In this document: piece after piece, positions 1 through 11,505 of the stretch
Layout: every line of letters starts with the position of its first letter
Position numbering within the stretch: the stretch's first letter is position 1
Assembly (NCBI GenBank): GCA_903813345.2
Contig: CAIIXF020000008.1
Coordinates: forward strand, 8,266,366-8,330,365
Reading direction: 5' to 3'
Length of the DNA stretch: 64,000 bases
Origin: Owenia fusiformis
Lineage: Eukaryota; Annelida; Polychaeta; Sabellida; Oweniidae
The notes under the pieces: generated by a model
What the model was told of the DNA's origin: nothing
The model's database searches: none
The model's input: only the letters and a program-made list of their open reading frames with translations
Made by a program: the position numbers and the translations under genes

Positions 1-2
1 GC

Positions 3-122
3 GACTCGCGTAATTCAAAACGAGGTACCAGCGGCATTGGCGGTAAATACAAACCTTTGGAGGGCATGTTTACTGTGAATAGGGTTGATGAGTTTTTACA
101 ATTTATTTGTTCACGTCTGTAA
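3..122 (+). CDS. Possible partial exon (unassigned open frame)
   Basis: One frame stays open from the window edge to a TAA at 120-122 (39 residues, ending FLQFICSRL). A good donor (ACG|GTAAGT) follows at about 132, so the stretch could be the last coding exon of an upstream gene or a 5' untranslated exon spliced to the SAM exon that starts at 547. Forty open codons can occur by chance. I recognise no family. Confidence 0.25.
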   Translation, partial: DSRNSKRGTSGIGGKYKPLEGMFTVNRVDEFLQFICSRL

Positions 123-152
123 AATTAAAACGGTAAGTACGATTCTACCATG

Positions 153-392
153 ATCATGGGCGTAGCCAGCTTTCAGTCGGGGGGGGGGGGGGTGCAATCG
201 CCCCAAAAATCGGCCAGGGGGTTGCGATCGAGGCATAAGCGAGGCAAAAGATTTTAAGATTTGTTTAGAATTTTACAAAACTTCAAACAAAAGCTCTTTT
301 CTTCTATCTATAGTGGTTCTATTTTAATTGGTTAGGGGGGGGGGGGGTGCGGTCTCACCCATCGCACCCCCTGGCTTCTCTACTCCTATGAT
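153..392. mobile_element. hAT-type MITE with poly-G tracts
   Basis: The left end carries GGGCGTAGCCAG and the right end a diverged inverted counterpart, with G-rich tracts and GGGTGC blocks at both sides. ATGAT occurs just outside both ends and may be a target duplication. No coding capacity. It belongs to the group of short 'GGGCGTAGCCAG' elements common in animal genomes; a related one lies at 9366-9547. Confidence 0.5.
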
Positions 393-546
393 GATTCTGA
401 TACGCTACGTGCTAGCTAAGCATTTCTTCACTTCTCAGTTGATAAAAACTTCTAAACAACTATAGACCTACGGTTGGAATAAACGATAAAATCAAAAGGC
501 CTACTACTGTCAAAACCAATTTGATGTAATGTTTTCTTGTTTAAAG

Positions 547-970
547 AATGTCTCGAGGAGCCTACGAGAAGAGATTGGAGGAGGCGCAATTGGAGCTACA
601 AGTTCCCCAGTGTTACAAATGGACAAGAGATGAAGTGGCACAGTATATATGCTCCATAGGTTTTCCGCGTTACCGTCATTGTTTCTACGATAACTTCATC
701 ACAGGGCGTAAACTTATTCTCATGGACGCCGATCACTTACCAAAGATCGGAGTAAACGACTTTGAGCATGTGAAACTGATTGCTGGTGCAATCCGTCGCC
801 TACTCGCAATCGAAGACCCTTATTGGAATCGAAAAATCTACAAAACGCCGAGAGATTCAATGGCAACTTTTCTGGACGAAAAACGTTTCACCGGCAGGTC
901 AATTGATAGAATGACATATGTTGAGTTCCGTAGACAGAGAGGGCACGAGGTCGATTTCGAACTCAGATAG
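547..970 (+). CDS. SAMD15: SAM domain-containing protein, SAMD15-like
   Basis: Encodes 140 residues from ATG 548 to TAG 968-970. A splice acceptor (TTTTCTTGTTTAAAG) ends one base before the ATG, so this is probably the only coding exon, preceded by a 5' untranslated exon. Residues about 22-88 form a sterile alpha motif: start YKWTRDEVAQYI, then GFPRYRHCFYDNFITGRKL, the LPKIGV turn, and the helix that ends RRLLAIEDP. The tail (FLDEKRFTGRSIDRMTYVEF) matches the region after the SAM domain of vertebrate SAMD15 as I remember it. SAM domains mediate protein-protein oligomerisation; the role of SAMD15 is not settled. The protein is much shorter than mammalian SAMD15, which has a long disordered N-terminus; that part is absent or lies on unseen exons. 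No AATAAA was seen just downstream. Confidence 0.75.
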
Positions 971-1257
971 TCAGAAGCAATATAAAGGAATGCTAAATAC
1001 ATTTTGTAAATTAAAAGAGTTCATATATTTTGCAGTACCCTACTTTATGGTATTTTACATATATGATCCCGTATTGTGCAAATAATTAATGGATCTTACC
1101 CAAGGTCAATGAATTACCTTATCAGTTTTCCTAGCCCTTTATCATGTGGCCTATATTTATCATGTTTTGTCGCAAAATATAGTATGGCTATACTGTAATT
1201 TCAATGGCCAGAAAGAAACGCACTTATTTTGATATTTAATACCATTTGGACTGAAAG

Positions 1258-1338
1258 TAACACATAATGTGAATCATATTCTTCTAACACATAATGTGAA
1301 TCGCATTCTTCTAACACATAATGTGAATCACATTCTTC
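1258..1338. repeat. 27-bp tandem repeat, three copies
   Basis: Three consecutive 27-bp units begin TAACACATAATGTGAATC and differ at one or two positions. They lie between the SAM gene and the PLAT gene. No function is evident. Confidence 0.85.
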
Positions 1339-1511
1339 TAACAACTAAAGTGAAAAGCATGTAAATAATTCACCATTGCTCCCCTACATGTAAACCCATG
1401 CTGTTATCAATCTAGAATATGACATAACGTTCTTTTAAATGGCATAGATTGTAATGTAACATTTTTTGCTTTATTAATATCTAATTTGGAAATACATGTA
1501 GGACAAATTGT

Positions 1512-1668
1512 AACAAGCATTAACATGCAAAATGTCACTACCTGCCGTTTATTACTGACACCAAACACCGGATACCAAGCGCCAAAAGCAAAGCACAAAC
1601 CGCAGAACACCAACAAGCGATACCTGTCCACAAAATAGCTAGAGTCTTTAACAGTATGTCACCAATAA
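1512..1668 (-). mobile_element. Array-less relic of the TGTCACCACC element family
   Basis: One side has the family's right-end sequence (ATTAACATGCAAAATGTCAC on the plus strand) and the other has TATGTCACCA, the left-end motif. Between them is a short G-rich part resembling the left leader of the large copy at 43186-45172 (GGCGCTTGGTATCCGGTGTT, minus strand) but no tandem array. The apparent 74-residue minus-strand frame here is element sequence. Confidence 0.45.
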
Positions 1669-2096
1669 CCCAGATGCGAGTAGAAATAATCTTGATTTAC
1701 GTCATTAAAAATTCAAAATTCAGTCAAAGTAATATCATATTTGAAATCTACATGTAAAATTACATCTAGAAATGTGGTTTTAAAAAGTGTTTATCAACTT
1801 TGAAAAATTAATTTTCTTTGAAAATGTGACTTCTAGCTCGGGGAGATTCCCCATAGACCCCATGCTATAAAATCACAAAAAATGAAATATCTTTTCTTTT
1901 AGTGGACAGATAATATTTTGCTTTACTGGACATATTTTCATTAGTATAAGTATCAGACGCATAAGGGTTATATGAAAATTGAGCCACTTAAATTGATAAT
2001 ATTCAAGTTTAAGGGAACTTTCTTATATACCTGCCATGTTAATTGACCCGAATCAGCCACCTGGTGGTGAAACTGGTAACTACCTACTCGCATTTG
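1669..2096. mobile_element. MITE, about 430 bp, copy 1 of 2
   Basis: Terminal inverted repeats CAGATGCGAGTAG / CTACTCGCATTTGG bound a non-coding body. A second copy in opposite orientation lies at 31018-31444 and aligns by eye along its whole length, which defines both ends. The transposase source is unknown. Confidence 0.7.
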
Positions 2097-2258
2097 GGTA
2101 ATTGTGATGGTGACATAAAAACTTAAAAAAATATTGTACCGTATACTCGTACACCATACTGAACTGTGCACTTTATATCACATTTCTTTCCTATCAACAG
2201 GATAGGCTTAGTGTCACTTTTACTGGTGTAATATATAGAGCAGTGGTCTAAACGATGT

Positions 2259-4336
2259 TCACTGTAATGATTTTGTGAGATTAGAAAGTTTCTTTGAGGG
2301 TTTCATCTCAACTATTAACTCCCCATCTCCCTCATCTGTGGCTAGCCAGCGACTAACCTCAAACACATACTGGTCATAAACAACTTTGTTATTTGTTTGT
2401 CTATCATCTTCATTCTCACTCTGACTTGTGGAGTCTTTTCGTTTTTTATTCTTCTTGCCACTTCTCTTTTTAGATTTTTTTTCTTCATCACTGTCTTCAT
2501 CACTATTAGAATCATCCGAATCAGAGTCATTGGATTTTTTCGTCTTTCGCCCAAATAAGTTATCAATGTCATCTTTCATTGGCTTCTTCCTGATCTTCTT
2601 TTTCTGCATTGATTTGTTATTATTACCAAATACATTTGTTTGAGAGTCACTGTCTTCTTCTGTTGAATCATTTACGCGTATTTTCACTTTCTTGCTTTTC
2701 TTATTTGAAAACAATCCAGTTTGGAAGTCATCACTATCTTCAGAATCTGATTTTTTCTTTTTACTTTTTAACTTTTTGCTTGTTTTCTTTTTATCGGATT
2801 CATCATCTGAGATATTAAGGCCAAGCATTTTCATTCTCAATTTTTCATCTTTTGTTTTAGGTTTCATCTTCGACTTTTTATCATCAGGATCAGTATCCGA
2901 GTCATCAAGTGCAAATTTCAATGACTTTTTATTCTTTGATTTGAACACAGTGTCATCAAGTTCGTATTTATCCTTTCCTTTCTTTGTTCTTTTGACATCA
3001 TCATCAGGATCAGATTCACTTTTGGATTTCTTTTTTGATTTACTCTTTTTGTCTCTGAGTTCACTTTCAGACTTTTTCTGTTTGCTTTTCTTATTTTTGC
3101 TTTTTGTCTTTCCACCACTTTCTTCATCTGATTCAGAATTATCATCATACAGCTTCATTTGATCTTCTTTTTCTTTATTCTTTTGATCTTGTTTATCTTG
3201 TTTCCTTCTAATAGAGACATCTCTCTGTTTCAGGTGCTTTAGGATTGTAACCTGAAATAAATCACATTTTGGTGTAATGTTTTTTACTCCCATTTATATA
3301 TAAGACATGTACATCATTTAGGTGAAACGAATTCTATGACAAATGTAGGTGGTAAGCTAGAGAGGTAATTATGTTGTCATCTCTGAGTTCTGGGGTTTTC
3401 CCTCCTCCTTTTCAATCTAATGACCTTTAAAATTAATGTGACCTTGAGGCTTGTCTACATGACACTAGATCTCTATTTATTTACTAATACCTTTTCCAGA
3501 TACCAGCCACTTCCTATTCCAGTGTCATCATGCCCAATCCGCATCTTCTTAATAACTCCAACATCAGTTGCTTTTAGCTGGAAAATAATTTAGAATCAAA
3601 ATGCTGAAGCACTGTACTTAATGTTTCATCAAGAAATTTCAAGCTTGGTTGAAATAAATGCTGTCAACCAATGGTCAGCTGGTTCAATGTGTCTTCAATG
3701 AGAATATAGTGAAGCTAGTTTAATGTGCTTTGTGAGGGAACAGTCAAGTTGGTTCAATGTGCCTTCAATGAGAGATTAGTCAAGCTGGTTGAATGTGCTT
3801 TGTCAGGGAATAGTCAAATTGGTTAAATGTGACCGAAGGCACAGTCAATCTGGTTGTAGAATGTGGTTTGTGAGGGAACAGTCAACCTGGCTGAATGTGC
3901 TTTATGAGGGAAAAGTCAAGTTGGTCTATTGTAACTGGAGGCACAGTCAAGCTGGTCGAGTGTGATTTGTGAGGGAACAGTCAATCCAAGGTAGACTTAG
4001 CCTAATGTGTATATTGAATGTAAACTGAACTGATGCATGGAACTTGGAGTCCCTTGCTCAAGTTTGAAGAAATCAAATTAGATTAGATTAAATGCAATCT
4101 GTTATATTACTCCTTTTAGAAAGCAAATATGAAGCCATATTTATTACTTACAGTAAATATATCTGTACAATTCCGCTCAAAATTATTATCATCGTTGTCC
4201 AATGTCAGCTCCTTTGTTTTCATTTTATCACCTATGAGTTGAATGAAGACATTAGCATCTGTTCCTGCCTGAAGTGGGCTACCTGTCTCAATGATGAATT
4301 CATACACACATTGGGGGCCTTTATTTTCCTTTTTTC
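2259..4336 (-). CDS. PLAT domain 3 exons, split by a charged insert
   Basis: Exons 4336-4152, 3577-3491 and 3251-2259. The first half reads YEFIIETGSPLQAGTDANVF and RIGHDDTGIGSGWYLEK. The large last exon gives VTILKHLKQRD, then about 275 residues rich in Lys, Ser, Asp and Glu (repeated KKSK, SDSDDSD and KSKKK patterns), then resumes the fold with YDQYVFEVSRWLATDEGDGE and stops after MKPSKKLSNLTKSLQ. The insert sits in the loop between the GWYLEK strand and the next strand, has no stop codon and lacks splice-like boundaries. Many Ser in acidic context could be CK2 sites (inference). Confidence 0.85.
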
Positions 4337-7300
4337 CTGGAAGAAAACAATAAAACGTTGATTAACATTTTGTAATGAAATCAAATTTATTTTTCAAAAA
4401 TGCCACATACTGTACATGTACATATTTTTTAAATTCCAGTGGACCTAAAGATAGAAATGACTAGATCAAAAATTGGGATGTCCGTTGCTGTGTTTGCTCT
4501 TCCCATCAAGCCATGTAGACAAGGGATGAACACAAGGTTCAGACCAGAATCCATCTGACCTTTGTGACATTAGAATACAACAAGCATTTCTTTACAGGAC
4601 TGCAATGTACATGTACAATTGGATGAACATTTTGTTTTCTTGATATTTTCCAATGTGAACATTTTAAACTAATCTCGACTACATCATTAGTTTAATATTT
4701 CTGGTTATTTATATCTAAAGATTGAGACAGAATGTGTGTATTCCCATGTTACGTAATAATACATAAAATGAGCAGTTTGGGTTAGCATCCGCATGCATTA
4801 TATTAAATATAATATCAGATGGGCAGACATTAGCAAAATAGACCTCCATTTATAGAGAAAACAGCTACCTTTAGAGGTTGCAGAAGCTGGTCGAATGTCC
4901 CGATATGTCTCCCCTGTTCCCTCATCCTTGGCCAACCATGCATGACAGGGGAAGTGGTACACTTTGCTATGGTCATCTATGGCACGTAGAACCACCTTTT
5001 CTAAGAACCATCCAGGACCAAACCCACTGTTATCATGTTCTATCCTGCATATATAAATTTTCAGTGGCATTTTTACAAGTGACATTCCCCATAGGCAGAA
5101 TATGTGATGGTATTTGTTTTAACAGAATGAAATATTTGTAAATTGTCATTCAGATGTTTTAGGTACACCTATTATCAATGCCACTGGAATCATGATATGT
5201 GTCAAACCATTTTGATTACCCAATGAAATCCTAGAAGATCAACTCATAATGTTTTATTTGTATGTATATTAGGAAGACTATTTAAAAATCCCATTTTCTA
5301 AATAGATGTTATTTCAATAACTCTTTATGGTTCCAAACCAAACATAATCATTTGATTTTTTCTTTCTATGTGATATAAAATACAGGATGTCCATAAAGCC
5401 TCTTTACACTTAGACCTTGCAGTGTAATTGTAGAGTTTTTATGGATACCCTGTATTGAAGAGTAGATAAAAATGTCATAAAGTAACGAAACCTCACCTTA
5501 TCTTTAATATTTGTCCCAAGTTTTCTGTTTTCACTACAAATCGATCAATTTGTCCATTTTCGAAAAGGTTTTTAGATCTATCCTTTAGAGCGAACTTTGG
5601 TGATGATCCTTTTTTCCCAAATATGGTCAAAAATACATTGGAGTCCGTACCAGCCATTGACTTTTTCCCAGTTTCGACAAACACTTCAAATTCTGCAAAA
5701 CAGACAATAAAAGATCACAACAAACCAGAGGCGTATCAATAGTTTAGATATCTAAAATCTTGGAAATATCATGAATCTATTCTGCTATATAAACTTTTAA
5801 TTCTTCGATTGTGTTTTGTGCAACATTGGATTAGTATTTAGACCTGTATGGTTTTGTCATATTGATCAGTTGGTGTATTTTCATAGCTTATTGCATTGTG
5901 TGTCTTAGGAGGCTCTTTTTAATGCAACATTTTAGCATTTTGGATATTTTTTGCAACATGGTAGGTATTTGTGCCCCTAAGATTAACATTTAAGGATTTT
6001 GATATTTGGTGTAACATCATATTTTGAAATTTTATTGGAGATGCATTGAATTATTGGAGACATATCTGAAAGTTAAGAATTAATTTGAAGAGCTGCATGT
6101 ATAACTAAGATTTCATACAATGTGCAGAGAATGCCCTGATCATTTCTCTTTGATATTTTCAAGTAAAAGGCATGGCCATGCAGGTTCTAAATACAGGCAA
6201 GGCAATTTTAAATAGTTGAATCAAAATGGGATATAATTCAATAATTTAAGTTCATTTTCACATTTGAATTTAAAAACAAATGTCTGAATGAATATCAGTC
6301 AAATTTTGGAGGGCATAAACTATTGGGTTTAAGGGCAATAGATGTCATTTTTAAATAAAGATGGCATGGTAATAGGATTCTCAGCTGCTGCCATCTTTAT
6401 ATCGGCCCAAAACCTAGGACATAAACCTCGCCTATCTGGCCATACACATATGCATTTCGCTTCCTAAGGATTGTCTCTTTGACTTACCCCTTTGAATATG
6501 ATCTAGTTGTTCAGGCACCAGGTCCCGCCTTAAAGAATGGTCAGACTCATATAAAGATAGCCAGTTCTTACATGGAAATCGCCATGTTACCTTAGCAGCC
6601 ACATCTGTGAAGTCAATATACTCTAGGTACCAGCCATCTGCCTTGTGAACCCCATCTAACTGAAACGTATTATCATACATATCCCATGTACAATATCAGA
6701 AGGGCTGGGGAGAATTAGACTAGAGATAACTTTAAAGGAATCCAAAAGTGAGGAATATTGGTATAATAGTTCAAAAACAAAATTGTATATGCAAGACATG
6801 TCAGATTGCCACTAGCCCCTACACAGGCTTATTCTTTCAGAAAATGACTGAATTGAGCTATTTTGCCATGAGCTACTTTTAATACATAGCAGTATGGCAG
6901 TTATTTTTCTGAAAAGTCCTGAATGGATTTTACAGCATCACTCATGATTTATTGCCTCAGGTTTCTTGTAAAATAAAACGTGGCAAAAAATGTTAAACAT
7001 GGGAATCTGATACTCAAACTGATACTTCTCAACATCATTTGCAACATTACATCATATGACGAAATACAACGAAATATTTTTTCAAATCACTCAATCAAGG
7101 TGTATCACAAGCAAGAGCAAAGATCAATGGTGTTACTAATATGGGCCCCATTTAAATGTATATGAATATCAATGTATTGATTAATGAACTGGACAGTGGT
7201 ATATTATTGAGACAATACAATTACTTGATATATCTAGCATTATCCTACCTTCAATCTCATGAGCTGAGGCTCTCCAATCATAGGCCCTTTTATGAAGAAT

Positions 7301-9925
7301 GATTCTAAAGTTTTCACATGAAATGCAAATGGTAATGACCCAGCTCCTTTCCTTAACTGCCTTTTCCTCAGTTCACCATGACTACCCTGTATCTGTATGT
7401 GCACCTTAAAATAGATCATTTCAAATTTAGTTCACAGATTAGCAGAATACAGTAAAACCTGTGTACAGTGGATATGATGAGGAATGGGTGTTTACTAGAC
7501 ACACATGCTCAATAGAGAGAGAGAGAGGGTGTTCAGTAACACAGGTTTCTCTCACTGAATATGATTTTCACAGTAGATTATGAAGAATAATTTAAATATC
7601 ATGAAGCCTGTTTCATTGATCACCTCCCCCTAATAAGCACCTGTGTTTAGTGAACACCACTTCAAGACACATTTTACATTGACTCCTGTATAAAATTCCC
7701 TCTCGCTGTAGTTATCCCATACCTACAGTGAACACTTTTTGGGGCTGCATAGGTGTTTAATTTACAGGTTTTACTGTATATCAGCATACATGGATGGAGC
7801 CTACACCGCTCAGAGGTGTCAAAGCGTTTAAATAACATTAGTCTAAAACATCTGCTATTGTTTTTAAATCACAATCTAGCTTTGAAGAAAAATTAATCCC
7901 TTGATATTTTACTTCATACAGTCTACATGTTATTTTTGCAACAGCTACAGTACATGTATTATAAAGTTCATGTATGATTGATTACACATTGTTATTTTAC
8001 TTCATATAGTCTACAATGCCTACATGTTAATTGGAACAGCTTTTGCTATGGCATGTAATATGACAAGACAATAACATGCAAAATGTCACCACCTGCTATT
8101 TGTTACAGACATGGAATACCAGGTGTAGAACATAATAATATGGCACCACTGCACTTGCTTTACACTACATTTACATCTAAACCAACATTTTTTTATTAGA
8201 TAATACCTTTGCAGTTGTTCCCATGTTGGATTTGTCACCAGTTTTGACTAAAAGTTTGTACAGCCTCTCCTCAGGTTCTGGACTTCGCTCTCTTTTCTTA
8301 ATGCGTCCTAGACTAGGAGGTGGAGCTATGTAATCTACTCTTACATTTGGTTTATCACCAAACTTACTAAGCTACAAAACAAAGAAAAGAATATATGCAG
8401 TGAACACTGTTGAAATCATTGATTCTCAAATGGCACCACCTGTCATTTGTTACAAATGAGGAATGCTGATGCCAACCGCTGAACACCCACAAAAAAGTTG
8501 GGAGACTATGACAACATGCCACTTATTGTGATGCAGGGGCGGATCTGGGAACCAATAAGGGGGGGGGAGCAAATTTCAGGCCAAAGAAAAAAAAAAGTCC
8601 TTAGAAGGCCCAGTATTGACCAAAAAGGCCCACTTTTTGGAGCCTTAAGGCCTTTTTTGGCCCCCAGGCCCCCCCAGATCCGCCAGTGAGATGACATAAT
8701 AAAAACCAACAATCAAGCTCTTAACTTTCTCAGTTTACTTACCCTGGTCATATGTCTGGTATGTTGCTTATGTTTCTCATGATCCTCAGCTGAAGTACAC
8801 ATTTGGCAGAAATTAAAGCTCTGATCAGCCACATATTCTGGGTCATCTCTTATAGGGATCTCTAGTTTGCTCTCCCCTATACAGTCATCTAAGGCATTGG
8901 AACTAGCAAACACCACCTTGTTTGCTTCCCATTTAGGCCATTTACCAGGGTAACTTTCCAATGACTCCTGATGTTCTTCTGCCAATCTATGTGCTTCAAC
9001 TGGAAAACGAATCAATACAATTTTATTTACGGTTTTTAAATGGTATGACTGTCATTTGTTCACATTGTATCTTAGTTTGTATTAAATGACCAATACAAGT
9101 CCTATTGTTGTCCTTCAATATAATTCATGTGTGCAAAGGTCAGGGCAAAACTTCACTTTTTCTAAATTCATCCCTAGTCAGACAGTTTGCAGAAGGCTTG
9201 AAATATAAAAAACCATGAGAAAGGCGATATTATGACATTTCAATGGTCTATTTAGTTTGAAGAATTTGAAGGTTGTTTCACGGGATATTAAAAGAATGTT
9301 AAATCTGATATGTGAAGGAAATCTTATGAAAATGACCTATACAATACACATTATTACTAGGCGACCAGGCCCGTAGCCAGTGGGGGGGGGGGGGTTCGGG
9401 GGCCAAAATTTCTTTCAAAATCATGCAGTTTTTCGCCATTCTGACTATTTTTTGAGTGATTTTTGGCCAAATTTGCCAAAGTGAACCCCCCTAGCCTGAA
9501 TTTTTTGGAAAAGTGAACCCCCTTGGAAAATTCTGGCTACGGGCCTGGCGACACTTCAGAGTTGTCACCAAGTGGATTTATTTAACATAATGTACATATA
9601 CAAGCCAGACCATACCTGCTTTTGATCTTCGATCTGGGTGCCAGTGTTCAATACCATACTCATAGCAAGGATCAATACGTGTGACCCTCCCTTTAAGTAA
9701 TTCTAAATTTTGTTTTGTTTTCCAAGATAACTTATCTAATGTCTCGCTATAAAGTTTTGGACGTACAGGGCCAACCCATGTAAATGCCATACAATCTGTG
9801 TTGACTATATCATTGTCAGTATAGTTTCTATGAGTGTTACCATGGTGATGGTTACTGTAAAGGTCCTGGATATAGCTGTGATGAACCGGATGGTCCATAT
9901 ATTCTACATGTCGATACCTGTTCAT
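2259..9925 (-). CDS. LOXHD1: Three-PLAT-domain protein, LOXHD1-like
   Basis: Ten coding exons (minus strand): 9925-9616, 8999-8743, 8371-8207, 7404-7249, 6659-6488, 5692-5497, 5044-4869, 4336-4152, 3577-3491, 3251-2259. All junctions are GT-AG and the summed length, 2697 nt, is 899 codons, so phases agree. The protein has an N-terminal region (1-~225) with His-rich and Cys-containing parts and no clear domain, then three PLAT domains at about 226-353, 354-477 and 478-898. PLAT (lipoxygenase homology) beta-sandwiches bind membranes or proteins; LOXHD1 consists of many PLAT repeats and is needed in hair cells. Diagnostic motifs are HDNSGFGPGWFLEKV and HDDTGIGSGWYLEK. Three repeats are far fewer than LOXHD1, so this could be another PLAT protein. 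The start is the first ATG after an in-frame TAA 33 bases upstream. No signal peptide is seen. Confidence 0.85.
3672..3990. repeat. Degenerate intronic minisatellite
   Basis: About eight imperfect units of roughly 37-40 bp with the core AGTCAAGCTGGTTGAATGTG and alternating CTTTGTGAGGGAAC or CTTCAATGAG parts fill the intron between 4152 and 3577 of the PLAT gene. Confidence 0.7.
4869..5692 (-). CDS. PLAT domain 2 exons
   Basis: Exons 5692-5497 and 5044-4869. The sequence begins EFEVFVETGKKSMAGTDSNV, has FLTIFGKKGSSPKFAL, and the canonical core RIEHDNSGFGPGWFLEKVVL, then FPCHAWLAKDEGTGETYRDI. This is the best-preserved repeat and makes the family call secure. Confidence 0.9.
5381..5454. mobile_element. 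Tiny mariner-type MITE
   Basis: A 74-bp stretch in a PLAT-gene intron with ends TACAGGATGTCCATAAA and TTTATGGATACCCTGTA. These match the mariner terminal pattern CAGGGTGTCCATAAA and are flanked by TA. Confidence 0.6.
6488..8371 (-). CDS. PLAT domain 1 exons
   Basis: Exons 8371-8207, 7404-7249 and 6659-6488. The domain starts YKLLVKTGDKSNMGTTAKVH, continues IQIQGSHGELRKRQ, and reaches the W-containing strand as DGVHKADGWYLEYIDF. The usual G-x-D/H-x-G calcium-loop region is degenerate here (LDGVHKADGW). It ends CKNWLSLYESDHSLRRDL. This repeat is the most diverged of the three. Confidence 0.8.
7448..7778. mobile_element. pogo/Tigger-type MITE
   Basis: Ends TA-CAGTAAAACCTGTG and ACAGGTTTTACTG-TA are the classical pogo/Tigger inverted repeat with a TA target duplication. 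The roughly 327-bp body is non-coding and lies in a PLAT-gene intron. Confidence 0.7.
8066..8150 (-). mobile_element. Array-less relic of the TGTCACCACC family
   Basis: Contains AACATGCAAAATGTCACCAC and ends near ATATGGCACCAC, the right and left end motifs of the family seen complete at 43186-45172, without any tandem array. Confidence 0.4.
8430..8500 (-). mobile_element. Fragment of the TGTCACCACC family
   Basis: AATGGCACCACCTGTCATTT followed by GTTACAAATGAGGAATGCTG resembles the relics at 1512-1668 and 8066-8150. Only one end is clear. Confidence 0.3.
8534..8688. mobile_element. hAT-type MITE (GGGGCGGATCTGG ends)
   Basis: Terminal inverted repeats CAGGGGCGGATCTGGG and CCCAGATCCGCCAGTG bound a 155-bp non-coding body with poly-A and GGCC blocks. 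'CAGGGGCGGAT' ends are typical of hAT-derived MITEs. Confidence 0.65.
9366..9547. mobile_element. hAT-type MITE with target duplication
   Basis: Perfect inverted ends CAGGCCCGTAGCCAG / CTGGCTACGGGCCTG, with GCGAC directly flanking both sides as a likely target duplication. The body is non-coding. Confidence 0.75.
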
Positions 9926-10800
9926 GTTGGAGACTTTGGATTTACTGAACCTAGCTTACACCTGAAAGTATAATTGGTAGGGCTTAATCATAACCTGGAT
10001 TGGATTTAATAGATGTACATGTATGAACTAATCAATTGAGGTCAATATACATGTAGATCCTTTGAAACATTGCAAATTGTATTGAAATAATGCAATGGTT
10101 GAAAAACTGTCGTCCACTTGTGTACTATGAACTCAGTTCCTTCTCTTGAACTTTGTACTGCTGTATACAGGTTTATCTCAAGCTGATTTATTCTTGGTCC
10201 TCTGTGGGGTTCACGTTGGGGTCTGTACCTTATCATACCTCTTAAGTTGAGGTATGATAATGTTCTGAGTGTGAGGACCCTAAAGAACCCCATAGAGGAC
10301 CAAAAATAACTTGATACATCTTCCTGTGCAGTATGTAGCAAGATAAAACAATTTTGCTACATTGTAACATTACATTATTACAATGTAAAATCATGGGGTG
10401 GTAGAGCCCATGGTACAATGTTGCAACTTTTGTGGTTAACATTGTTTGTAGTAAATGTGTGGAAATACACAGGTAAGTATAATATGGATTCCCCATGTCC
10501 ACGAAAATATCTAGCACTTTGTAAAGTAAACCATCTTATAAGAGCGAACAGATTGTTTATTTGAAATGATTATTTATTATTATTCAATGGTGGCACTTGA
10601 TTTTGGACGGTTGAAAAATACTCCAAAATAAATTGAATATCGAGTGATATAAAACAATTCCAACACAGCTCTAGGCCCAATGAGTATTGTTCAAAAGAGA
10701 TTAACTCACCCTTTAACTAAACATCGGCCATTGAATCCGTTAAAAAGGCTTCATCCGTAAGAAAACATGAATAAAGAGTTCAATTTCTATATCGAAATAA
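9616..10800 (-). other. 5' end of the PLAT gene: untranslated exon and first coding exon
   Basis: The first coding exon spans 9961-9616, with acceptor TACTTTCAG just above it and donor GCAG|GTATGG. Its untranslated part contains an in-frame TAA, supporting ATG 9925. A likely untranslated exon ends at 10710 (AAAGG|GTGAGT). Its 5' limit and the promoter, probably at 10.75-10.9 kb, cannot be fixed from sequence. Confidence 0.5.
10140..10360. mobile_element. Foldback (inverted-repeat) element upstream of the PLAT gene
   Basis: The arms pair around TTATCATACCTC / GAGGTATGATAA and extend outward through GGTCCTCTGTGGGGTTC / GAACCCCATAGAGGACC and more weakly beyond. It lies in the first intron of the PLAT gene; the apparent frames here are element sequence. 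Confidence 0.55.
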
Positions 10801-10859
10801 TAAAAATGGCTTTCCTGTCGCTATGTCGACGACCAATTTCCGATAGTACATTTGTCCCC

Positions 10860-11505
10860 ATTCCTTTCGTTTCATGATTTCATTATATTACATCGATCAG
10901 ACACAATTTGTGTAAAAATGACATATGACAGCTTTATTTATGTATACTTATTAACTGAACGATTTACAACTCTTGATTTACTGCATCAAATAATTGTCGT
11001 AATTTGCCCGGCATTTTTGAAATTACACCAGTCCAATACAATCTGCTAAACATTCCCCGGGAATTTGCTACTTTGCGTCAAAATCTTAGCCTTTCTTTGC
11101 TTTGCTCGACGCAACCGAACAACGATATCGAATTATAAGGAAGTGAGCTTGCCACTTTCGTTTATTGCAAAATGTAGCCTGCATGTTCTTATTAGTACAA
11201 AACGCAGGTAACGATACTGGAGATCTAAAGCGTACACTTATGACATGATTCCCTTAAGGTGCAACAATTAGTGCAGGGGGGGGGGGGCATTCAACGATCA
11301 TCGACCAGTGTCAAACGATGATTTAAGTTTGGATATTTCATCAAGACTAACATATATTTTTATTATCTACAAAGAAACCGCCTGGATGAACATTATTTCA
11401 GCCAGAGACATGAAGTGGTGAATTTTAAAAAGGTGTAAGTCACGCCCGGTGATCGTACAAAATGGATGGAGGGGGGGGGAGATTAGGCGATCTCGGCAAG
11501 AAAAC
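10860..11505. other. Intergenic, no gene seen
   Basis: No ORF with protein-like composition. It contains poly-G runs near 11276-11288 and 11470, and presumably part of the PLAT-gene promoter at its left side. Confidence 0.4.

Noticed and set aside
1407-1631. 74-residue minus-strand ORF as another exon of the PLAT gene
   Set aside because: It overlaps the family-B relic; its residues translate the element's G-rich leader.
2428-3162. Plus-strand Phe/Ser/Leu-rich ORFs and minus-strand alternative-frame ORFs over the PLAT exon
   Set aside because: They are complements or shifted frames of the Lys/Ser/Asp-rich coding insert.
9390-9402. Poly-G runs as assembly errors
   Set aside because: Similar runs occur inside several bounded hAT-type MITEs and appear to belong to those elements, though run lengths may be inaccurate.
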